Assembly (NCBI GenBank): GCA_030698805.1
Contig: JAUYMA010000006.1
Span: 1-64,000 of the forward strand
Direction of reading: 5' to 3'
Origin: Nanobdellota archaeon
Lineage (GTDB): Archaea > Nanobdellota > Nanobdellia > Pacearchaeales > GW2011-AR1
Length of the DNA: 64,000 nt
Shown here: in pieces, positions 1 to 8,700 of the stretch
Layout of the letters: every line of letters starts with the position of its first letter
Position numbering within the stretch: position 1 is the stretch's first letter
Notes under the pieces: generated by a model
Seen by the model: the letters and a program-made list of their open reading frames with translations, nothing else
Told to the model about the DNA's origin: nothing
Database searches by the model: none
Made by a program: the position numbers and the translations under genes

Positions 1-3000
1 GGAATAGGCACTGCTTCTCCAACGCAAAAACTCGACGTCAGAGGATCAATCAATGTATCATCAGATGTCTGGATAAATAACGGAACATCGCTGGCAGCAT
101 TTGTAGCTTATAATCAGACTCAGTCTGCTTATTTCTACAACCAAACTGCACTCTCAGGCTCTGGTGCAAATACCTATGTTCCATATTGGACTGCAGCTAA
201 AACTCTATCTGGAGAAGCCGCATTTATCTATGATGCTTCAAATAACCGTCTAAATATTACTGCAAGTAGTGCCGTAGCTACAGGCATTTACAGCAGTGGA
301 TATGTTGAAGATGTAAGTGGAATAATGGATGGAAATTATGTTCCATCGCATAGCTGGACAGTTGGAACTAATGGATCAGTAGGGATATTCACTCTGAATG
401 GAGAGACATGGGAAAACTCAAGAGAATGGGGGACAGGGCCATTTTGGAATAGGGCGATTCTTTGGGAAGGAGCTCCAGATGGATTGTCTGGAAATGCAGA
501 CGGAGGCTGGAATACAGCTTATTTCCCTGTTAATATAAATAAAACTTATAGATTTTCAGTCTGGGTGAAAAAGACAGGAATTAATTCTGGAAGTACTTAT
601 CTAGGAACAGGCGGAACAGGCGCAGATGTGCAAAGCCTAGCAGGAGTGAATAATTCCAACCCTTACTTCTGGAGCAGCACTTTGCCTGCAACGGAGAAAT
701 GGTATTTAATTGTAGGATATGTCCATGCCCATTCAGATACTTCGACAGAAAGTTTTGGAGGAGTTTATGATGGAGAAACAGGAAAGAAAGTCAGCTCTGC
801 GACCGACTTCAAAATGCAGCCAGGCCTGACCGGATTAAGACATCGTGCTTATTTGTACTATAGTAATAATACTGGGACAGCTCAATACTTCTGGGATCCA
901 AGAGTTGAAGAAATTAATGGAAAAGAACCAACTATAGAAGCATTGCTTGGAATACCAAGACATAGTGGATATGGATCTACTTGGGGCCCAGGAGCCAACG
1001 TAGGCGTAGGTCATGTTAATCCTGCGGCCCTCGGAAATACCTTAGTTGTTAATGGAACTGTAAGTTTCTTGAATGCAACAGCAGGTCAAGGATTATTCCA
1101 AAGTGTAGCAGCTAATGTGGGAATAGGTACTGGAACTCCAGCCTCAAAGTTAGATATAGACACAGGATCCAATTCGTTGGGATTAAGACTAAGAGGATTA
1201 GCAGAAACAACAGAAATTGCAGATATTTTTGTAGGTGCATCTGGTAGATTAGTATTGAGTACTGCTAACACTGGAGGATCGGCCTCGTATATAGAGATAG
1301 ATCCAGAAGACGACCAATTTGGACTAATTATCCGAGATGCCAATACAGGCAGCAGCCAATATGCTAACCTTTACATGACTGATGCGGCCAATGATTACCT
1401 GCATCTTGTTGTTAATTCAGCCACTGCTTCAACGACTGGATTGGTTATCAATGACAAGGATTATGTAGGTATCGGAACGACAGCTCCAAGAGGAGTATTA
1501 GACGTACAATCTGCAAATTACGCAAATCTTACAGTAGACACAACAAGCACTGGAAATGCCACAATATTTATCGACAGGCAACAAAGCGCATCGGAATCCG
1601 CATTAGTGTTACAAGATGGCGGTGCAGACAATTGGAGAATTGGTACTATGGGAACAAGCCTAAGTTTTAGAAATATAAGCGGAAATTCTAATGTTTTCTT
1701 CCAGCAAAGTGGAAATGTTGGTATTGGAACAACTTCTCCCGCATATAGATTTGAAATAAATGCAGCCAACAATGCGCTGAATGTTTCTAACTTTTTGTTA
1801 GTTAATTCCACCTCCCTTATCACTGGAGCAAGAGGAGTTAATATCAATAATAGGGGTGGAATTGTTCAAACTCAAGTAGCTACTCCAAAAGAAGTAGGAT
1901 ATTTGCAGGATGATTCTGCTGGAGGAACTGCCGCATCAATGAACTCTTCATTCTCAGTTTATGTATCTGGAAATTACGCTTATGTAGTAAGCGACACGGA
2001 AGATTCTCTGACAATAGTAGACATCTCAATTCCTACAAATCCAAAGCAAGTGGGAGTATTAATAGATAATAGCCTTGGAGGAACTGCAACTTCATTGAAT
2101 AAACCTAACTCAATCTATGTGGCAGGAGATTATGCATATATTGGATCTTATAGTGACAATACTTTAACAATAGTAAACGTCTCCGACCCTGCTCATCCTA
2201 GTGAAGTTGGTGCTGTGGCTGCTGGAGCAGCTCCAAGAGATGTTTATGTATCTGGAAAATATGCCTATGTAGTTGGAATAAGCGGCAGTATACTTTCTAT
2301 TGTAGATGTCTCCAATCCAGAAAGTCCTAGAGTCGCAGGTTCCATTACCGATAGTGGATCAACGCATTTTGCAACTCCTAATGCTGTTTATGTATCCGGC
2401 AGTTATGCATATATAGCAAGCCAAGGAGACGATGCCCTCGCCATTATCGACGTTTCAAATCCTAAAAGTCCAGTGCAAATAGGTTCAGTAAGAGATAACA
2501 GTGCAGGAGGAACTGCAACAACTTTAGATATAGCAGATGCAGTTTATGTATCCGGCAGTTATGCATATGTACTATCAGGGGGAGATCATGGAATGTCAAT
2601 TATTAATATTTCAGATCCTACTAATCCTAGGGAAGTAGGTTCCATCCGAGATGGAGTAGGCTCATCATGGCTAAACACTCCTAGATCAGTGTATGTAGCC
2701 GGCAAGTATGCATATGTAGTAAGTGAAGGGGATGACGCAATGAACATTATTGACGTTTCAAATCCTGCAAGCCCTGTTCTCGTTACTTATATCCAAGACT
2801 CAGAATCGGGAGGTACAGCAACAGTATTAGATCAGCCAAGATCCATCCATATATCTGGAAAATATGCATATGTAGCTAGCGTCGCAGATTCAGGTCTCTC
2901 AATAATAGATCTGGCAGGAATAGATTCCCCTGTTGCTAATATCGGTTCCCTCAGTGTTGATTCTCTAGATGTAACAGACAGCATTGATCTTGCTAATGAT

Positions 3001-4095
3001 TTATATGTTAAAGGAGGAATCCATAGTGGTTCAGGAGGAATTTATTCCAGAGGAGGAATTTATTCATATGTCTCTTCCCCAACAGCTACCGCAGTTGCAG
3101 CAACATTCATGGGTGGGAGTGTAGGAATCGGCACAACAAGTCCTACAGCGGCATTGGAAGTAATCGGTAGTGGAAATGTAACTGGAAAATTTGACGTTGT
3201 AGGAAACACAGAGACTGGACAAGGAGGATTAAGCGTCATAGGCACTACTTCCAGCTTGTCTCCAAATACAGATTCATCCACTCTTCTTTACTTATCTTCT
3301 GGAGAAGTAACTACTGCTGTATTTGATGGGTCAGATGGTGATGGTGCGAAAATTGCATTCCAAGAAGTGGGGTCAGATGATTTCTATCTCTATCTTGATA
3401 AATCTCAGGTAGGTTTAGAGAATACTAAGATCTGGTCAGTATTATCTGCGCCAATAATATTTGGAACAGCTAACACTGAAAGAATGAGAATTGGCAGTGA
3501 TGGTAAAGTTGGAATAGGTACATCGAGTCCAAATTACAAATTAGAGGTCTCAGGAAATGTGAGTCTAAACAATTCTCTGTATGTAACAACATCAGGAAAT
3601 GTAGGAATAGGGACAGCTTCTCCGACAGGAAAGCTAGATGTTGCAGGAAATGTCAATATAACGGGAGGAAGGTTGAGTATAACGGGAGGCCAAGACACGG
3701 CAGGCAATATTAAATTTACAAATATTTCAAACCCTTATATTACTGCTTCATCATATATAGTAATGCCTGGAGGGTTATATGTATCTGGCGGGACATTATA
3801 TGCTCAAAATCAGCTGATGGCAAGAGCAGGAATAAGAAATGATCAAACAAAAAATACGACCTACGAATCACAGCAAGGCCTTGGATTTAACATAGATTAT
3901 GATAACAATGACGCAGATACAACTTACTTTAGCTGGAATAAAAATGCTGCAAACTTTGGAGGGGGAACAGAATTGATGAGATTAAGTGAAAATGGAATAT
4001 TAAGAATTAACGATACTATAGGTGTAGCTGCAGGCAAGGACTTAATATTGAACTCGACTACGGGTTCAGGAAATGTAGTAATTGTCCTTGGCTAG
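1..4095 (+). CDS. Giant cell-surface protein with GIGT modules and a seven-repeat LVIVD propeller (5'-truncated)
   Basis: The frame is open at the window edge, so the N-terminus and any signal peptide are missing; 1364 codons are visible. Short modules of the type VGIGTxxPxxxLDV recur about eight times (codon 1 onward, near 1117, 1467, 1718, 3121, 3508, 3601). They resemble the spacer modules of bacterial and phage fibre proteins. A jelly-roll-like, carbohydrate-binding-like stretch lies at about 325-950. Between about 1864 and 2925 there are seven copies of a YVSGxYAYV...IIDVSNPxxP repeat, the signature of the LVIVD beta-propeller family. The C-terminus is another fibre-like stretch ending in a hydrophobic VIVLG tail. 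A surface fibre or adhesin role is inferred from architecture. No enzyme motif was seen. It is followed 58 bases downstream by a co-directional secreted protein with which it shares one module. Confidence 0.75.
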   Translation, partial: GIGTASPTQKLDVRGSINVSSDVWINNGTSLAAFVAYNQTQSAYFYNQTALSGSGANTYVPYWTAAKTLSGEAAFIYDASNNRLNITASSAVATGIYSSGYVEDVSGIMDGNYVPSHSWTVGTNGSVGIFTLNGETWENSREWGTGPFWNRAILWEGAPDGLSGNADGGWNTAYFPVNINKTYRFSVWVKKTGINSGSTYLGTGGTGADVQSLAGVNNSNPYFWSSTLPATEKWYLIVGYVHAHSDTSTESFGGVYDGETGKKVSSATDFKMQPGLTGLRHRAYLYYSNNTGTAQYFWDPRVEEINGKEPTIEALLGIPRHSGYGSTWGPGANVGVGHVNPAALGNTLVVNGTVSFLNATAGQGLFQSVAANVGIGTGTPASKLDIDTGSNSLGLRLRGLAETTEIADIFVGASGRLVLSTANTGGSASYIEIDPEDDQFGLIIRDANTGSSQYANLYMTDAANDYLHLVVNSATASTTGLVINDKDYVGIGTTAPRGVLDVQSANYANLTVDTTSTGNATIFIDRQQSASESALVLQDGGADNWRIGTMGTSLSFRNISGNSNVFFQQSGNVGIGTTSPAYRFEINAANNALNVSNFLLVNSTSLITGARGVNINNRGGIVQTQVATPKEVGYLQDDSAGGTAASMNSSFSVYVSGNYAYVVSDTEDSLTIVDISIPTNPKQVGVLIDNSLGGTATSLNKPNSIYVAGDYAYIGSYSDNTLTIVNVSDPAHPSEVGAVAAGAAPRDVYVSGKYAYVVGISGSILSIVDVSNPESPRVAGSITDSGSTHFATPNAVYVSGSYAYIASQGDDALAIIDVSNPKSPVQIGSVRDNSAGGTATTLDIADAVYVSGSYAYVLSGGDHGMSIINISDPTNPREVGSIRDGVGSSWLNTPRSVYVAGKYAYVVSEGDDAMNIIDVSNPASPVLVTYIQDSESGGTATVLDQPRSIHISGKYAYVASVADSGLSIIDLAGIDSPVANIGSLSVDSLDVTDSIDLANDLYVKGGIHSGSGGIYSRGGIYSYVSSPTATAVAATFMGGSVGIGTTSPTAALEVIGSGNVTGKFDVVGNTETGQGGLSVIGTTSSLSPNTDSSTLLYLSSGEVTTAVFDGSDGDGAKIAFQEVGSDDFYLYLDKSQVGLENTKIWSVLSAPIIFGTANTERMRIGSDGKVGIGTSSPNYKLEVSGNVSLNNSLYVTTSGNVGIGTASPTGKLDVAGNVNITGGRLSITGGQDTAGNIKFTNISNPYITASSYIVMPGGLYVSGGTLYAQNQLMARAGIRNDQTKNTTYESQQGLGFNIDYDNNDADTTYFSWNKNAANFGGGTELMRLSENGILRINDTIGVAAGKDLILNSTTGSGNVVIVLG
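3201..3519 (+). repeat. Module copy 1, shared with the downstream gene
   Basis: This stretch aligns without gaps to 5041-5359 (offset 1840). I count about 24 mismatches in 319 bases by eye, and only about 9 in the core 3241-3480. It encodes one GIGT-flanked module (SSLSPNTDSSTLLYLSS ... NTERMRI). Confidence 0.85.
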
Positions 4096-4153
4096 AAGGC
4101 TTGTTGTTATCCACTACCATAATTAATTTAAAGGCTTTTTGGAATAAAAAAAT

Positions 4154-5641
4154 ATGAAGCAAAGCATGAATAAGGTAATAGTCTTAACATTTTTATTTGC
4201 CATAACTCTGGGGTTCCTATCAAGTAGCGTTTTAGCCGAAGCTATTTACTTGAATGCCCCTAGAACAATTTCAGGTTCTGCACTTTCAACATCAAGTTCT
4301 GAATCAACTGTACTAGGAAATGGTGCCAGCGCTGCAGGCCAATATTCTACTGCTCTTGGAAGCCAGTCTGTTTCCCATAAACCCTATTCTATTTCATTAG
4401 GAAGACAGGCTTGGAGTTTAGGAGAATATTCTACTGCTCTTGGAAGCAATTCTATAGCAGAAAGTGAGTTCTCTACTGCTCTTGGAAGCAATTCTTATGC
4501 TAAAAATTATGCCACTGCACTTGGATCTTTCTCAAATGCTTCTGGACCTCTCTCAACTGCTGTTGGAAGAAGATCTAGCGCCCTCGGTTTATATTCTACT
4601 GCAGTAGGATATATTGCGAATGCGAATAAGACCGGTTCTACTGCTCTTGGATACACTTCAACCGCAAGCTCAACATACTCAACAGCGATTGGTCCATTCT
4701 CACTAGCTAGCGGGCCTACTTCAACAGCGATTGGCCCTTCTGCAAATGCTCTGGGTGAAAGTTCTTTTGCTGTAGGCCATTCATCAATTGCTTCAGGAGA
4801 TAATTCTTACACTTTTGGTAAATATGTTACAGCACTTAAAGAAGGATCATTCGTAATAGGACAAGGACAAAACAACATAAAAAAGCTCGTCAATAATATT
4901 CCAAATTCACTCATCATTGGATTTAGTGCGGATCCTACTTTATTTGTGAATGGAAGCAGCATAGGCATCTCAACAGTTAATCCTTCTGCCAGCCTCGATG
5001 TGAATGGAAATACTAAAGTTAATGGAAGGTTAGATATTATAGGAAACACAGAAACTGCGCAGCAAGGATTGAGTATTATAGGCACTACTTCCAGCTTGTC
5101 TCCAAATACAGATTCATCCACTCTTCTTTACTTATCTTCTGGAGGAGTAACTACCGCCGTATTTGATGGATCAGATGGAGAAGGTGCGAAAATTGCATTC
5201 CAAGAAGTGGGATCAGATGATTTCTATCTCTATCTTGATAAATCTCAGGTAGGTTTAGAGAGCACTAAGATCTGGTCAGTATTATCTGCGCCAATAATAT
5301 TTGGAACAGCTAACACTGAAAGAATGAGAATTGAAAGCGATGGTAAAGTTGGGATAGGCATCGCCAATCCAAGAACTACATTGGATGTTAATGGGTTGAT
5401 GAGACTTGTTCCTCTTGAAGAACCCCCATCATGCAATTCATACATCGAAGGATCAATTTATTATAATAAGAGAGAGAAGAAGCACTTTGCATGTAATGGG
5501 GAGAGTTGGAATGACTTATATCCTTCTCGAAAAGTGTCTGAATCAAAGCCAAAGAATGAAGAAAGAATATCTGCTCCTTCTTCTGAACCTCAGCCAGTTG
5601 CAAGTAAACCAATTGTCCGATCCCTCTCCAGAAAGATATAA
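4154..5641 (+). CDS. Secreted protein with YadA-head-like repeats
   Basis: The 495-residue protein starts with a clear signal peptide (a basic start, then VIVLTFLFAITLGFLSSSVLA). Residues about 50-235 are roughly fourteen repeats of about 14 residues with the pattern STALGSxSxAxGxY. This is the periodic pattern of the YadA head, a left-handed beta-roll in trimeric bacterial adhesins. A long module near-identical to the upstream gene follows, then a GIG-xxNPxxxLDV module. A C-terminal segment with two cysteines (CNSYIEGSIYY ... HFACNGESW) follows and ends in a basic tail. There is no membrane anchor and no autotransporter barrel, so attachment is unexplained. It probably forms a surface fibre with the preceding gene; that role is inferred. 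The start is the only ATG giving the full signal peptide. Confidence 0.75.
   Translation: MKQSMNKVIVLTFLFAITLGFLSSSVLAEAIYLNAPRTISGSALSTSSSESTVLGNGASAAGQYSTALGSQSVSHKPYSISLGRQAWSLGEYSTALGSNSIAESEFSTALGSNSYAKNYATALGSFSNASGPLSTAVGRRSSALGLYSTAVGYIANANKTGSTALGYTSTASSTYSTAIGPFSLASGPTSTAIGPSANALGESSFAVGHSSIASGDNSYTFGKYVTALKEGSFVIGQGQNNIKKLVNNIPNSLIIGFSADPTLFVNGSSIGISTVNPSASLDVNGNTKVNGRLDIIGNTETAQQGLSIIGTTSSLSPNTDSSTLLYLSSGGVTTAVFDGSDGEGAKIAFQEVGSDDFYLYLDKSQVGLESTKIWSVLSAPIIFGTANTERMRIESDGKVGIGIANPRTTLDVNGLMRLVPLEEPPSCNSYIEGSIYYNKREKKHFACNGESWNDLYPSRKVSESKPKNEERISAPSSEPQPVASKPIVRSLSRKI
5041..5359 (+). repeat. Module copy 2, shared with the upstream gene
   Basis: Partner of 3201-3519. The core (5081-5320) has long identical runs, including all of 5081-5140. 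Identity at synonymous positions points to recent duplication or gene conversion rather than protein-level constraint. Confidence 0.85.
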
Positions 5642-5654
5642 CTCTCTAGAGCTA

Positions 5655-5721
5655 AGGAAAATTCTACGGCAAAATAACAAAATTATCAGAATTCTCTGTA
5701 ACTAAATGATAGAATTCTGAT
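5655..5721. repeat. Palindromic element, copy A (two overlapping stem-loops)
   Basis: The first hairpin is formed by an imperfect GAAAATTCT / AGAATTCTC pair around a loop containing GCAAAATAACAAAATTATC. The second hairpin is a perfect 11-base inverted repeat, ATCAGAATTCT (5685-5695) and AGAATTCTGAT (5711-5721). The loop sequence recurs at 42161-42178. It lies between two convergent surface genes, and the right arm encodes the last residues of the minus-strand gene. It may act as a bidirectional terminator or be a small dispersed repeat. Confidence 0.6.
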
Positions 5722-8700
5722 TGAATAATCCCTTAAGCCAAACATTTCCAGCAGAATCAATATAAGAAACACAGCCTCCAGAATTATTTTTGATAATAAA
5801 ACTATTATCTGGAGGGGTGCAGGTAGAACCTGCCTCGCTTACAAGACTTCCAGCTAATTTCATATTACCATTAGTCCCGTCTATCCATGCTACAACACTT
5901 CCAGTAATATTCTTTATTATAAAGTCGGTCCCGTCAGGAGTCCCAACATCATATATAGACAAGACTCCTTTAATATCCAAATTTCCCTTTTTATCAAATA
6001 CTGCAACATTTGTCCCAGTTTTATTTCTGACGAACAAGCATCCCAAAGTTGCATTGCAGGTAGTTACATTTGAATAAACAATATTTGCAGTTGCATTCAA
6101 AAATTTATTAAGAAGAGGGGTATAAAAATAACTATTATCTGAAGAAAGTATGTAGCTTGGCAAGATATTCGTTGAACTAGGTGAAGAAAGGTAAAAAGTA
6201 TTTTGAGATCGATTATCATAAGCGTCTAAAGACCTTAAGTTCTGAGAATCAGTATACTCCCATCTCGCTCTCCCTCTTGCATATATTTCTGCAACTTCCG
6301 TGCTTGTCAAAGATCTATTGAATATTATAAGTTCATCTATGCTTCCATTGAAAAGTTGCAAAGCAGAAGTTCTTGCCCCGATAAGGCTGGCTGCTGATTG
6401 GCTGGCATAACTGCTGGAATCATTTATGATTAAAGTCTGGGCAACTCCATTTAAGTACAATCTATGTGTTAATCCTCCTGCTCCGCTTCTTGTATAAGTA
6501 ACATGATTCCATTGCCCGCTATTTAATAATCCAGTCCCTGTATAAGCCATCCAAATTCCAGTAACAATAGTGCCAAAACTTCCAGCACCTTGCCCATTTA
6601 TTTCGAATTGCATTCCTCCAGCGCCATTAGAACCGTGTGAATAAATTGTCCTTCTCGTAGTGTCAAGAGGTTTGATCCAGGCACTGATAGTTACGGTGTC
6701 ACCATGATTTAAACTATCATTCGCTGGAATAGTGGCATAACCATAATCACCGCCGTCAAAGGTCGCAGATTGATTGTAAATCCCGCCGTAAACTAAAGTG
6801 TCATTGTAAGTAGTAGTGCCATTATTTCCACGTCCAGAATAATCGCCATAATCGCTATCAAGATGCCAATAACCTATTAGACTATTGTTTTGATGTGCGA
6901 CAAAAGGATCTCCATTAAAAGTCCCATGATTGTTCCCAACAAGATCAACTGCAGAAACTCCCTTATTGAAATCATATCTGCTAACAAGATTATTATGGCT
7001 ATAATGTCCTACATCTCTCCCCAAATTATAAATGTAAGAAACTTCTTTACTCCCGAGAGAATTATTAAAGAACATAAATTCATCCATTCTTCCAATGATG
7101 CCATTTACATTGGATCCCAAGAAAAGATTCCTGCTGGAGGTATAATTTATTTTATTAGCATTGGTAACTGTTCCCTTGAGTGTGCCATCTAAATAAGAAT
7201 TAACCACACTCTGACTGCCGGTCCAATTATATGTATACGTAAAATGATGCCATTTACCAGCGACTATATCTAAAGTAGTACCTGCAAAACTAGTAGTTCC
7301 TGTCCCTATCATGATCCAAGTCCTATCTGAAGGAGTATCTGACCTTACACTATAGCCAAACTCAGGACTAAAGTCTCCGTTATCATCATCTTTTGTTAGA
7401 ACAAGATAATCTGAAATGCTTGTAAAATAACTCCAGTAAGAAATAGTAAAATTATCAGGTTCTAGAGATGCTGAATCGCTGATATTAACATAATCATTTG
7501 CATCAAGATCTAAATAGTGCTCTCCGAAATCCCAGTCTTTATAGCCCTTGCTCTTATCCCAATAACCTATCTTAGCAGAAATATTTGAGCCTGCTTTTCT
7601 TCGGTAATCTTGAGTGTTTAGTGCAAAGGTCTTGCCATATCCATAATTGAATTGAATCTGTTTGCCATCAGTCAATCCGGGAGATAAAAATCTTGCGCTC
7701 TGATTCAAGAATATATCCCTAATCTGAGTATCATTCAAGGAATAATTAAATATCATAACCTCATCTATGCTTCCATTAAACATTAAAGTCAATCCTTCAT
7801 TCCAAGTCCCGATAAATTGATCTCGAGCATAATTGGTTGCAGTAGGATGGGGGCCTTCAGGAGTGCCATCTAAAGTCCCATTTAAGTAAACATGCATGTA
7901 TCCGCTGGAATTATACGTTGCTGCAACAAAATACCATTTATTTGTGGTTAGAACTGTATTTCCCAATACGCTTCTTTGAGATCCATTTGCCCCCATACTC
8001 ATATGAAGTACTCCCGTAGATCTAACGTTAAAATAAGGCAAATGATGCCCCATAAACATATTATGAGAGTTAGACAAAGAAGTAGGATTTATCCAAGCAG
8101 TATAAGTAAATCCTTCAACACCTATATCAAATAAAGGAGAGTCTGAAATATTAACATAGGAGGAAGACGTTCCATTAACCTTCAAACAGCCCCCATACAA
8201 GCAACTGCTATAATTAGAGAGTGCATCTGCATAATATCTGCCATGTAAATTATTATTTGAGTAATCAAAAACAGTGCTGGAATTATCTCCGTCGAAGTTC
8301 CAATAAGCCACTAATCCATATCCTCCGTTTTTGTAAGGTTGCCTGTCTGAAATAGGGAGATGGGCATAATTTCCATCGAATTTAATATTGGAATAATAAG
8401 CCTTGTCTGCGCTAAAAGAGATCTGATAGCTCTGATTACTAAAATGAGGAACAACCCAGGAGATATGATCTATATTTCCATCTTCATCATAATCCTCGGC
8501 TAAAAATGGAATTTCCTGCAAGGCATAATCCAAGCTATCTCCAAGGTGGATAGTAGTATCGCTTTCTAAAATGATGTCTTGTGTATCTAAAGACAAAGAG
8601 TTCAAGGAGTCAATAGAAGAGTTATCAGTTGCATTCTCATAAGCAGTGTTATTTTCTTCGACAGTTACATTAGTCGTTGTGCTTATAATTGTTCCTTGCG

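Noticed and set aside
4300..4860. Periodic DNA repeats that could be taken for a CRISPR array or satellite
   Set aside because: The periodicity is about 42 bases in frame with 14-residue protein repeats, and there are no unique spacers, leader or cas genes.
1..5641. GIGT-type modules read as phage tail-fibre genes of a prophage
   Set aside because: No terminase, portal, capsid, integrase or endosialidase-chaperone domain is nearby; the setting is ordinary chromosomal surface genes.
5406..5705. Plus-strand frame of 99 codons
   Set aside because: It is a shadow in another frame of the secreted-protein end, overlaps the palindromic element, and has no promoter or sensible composition.
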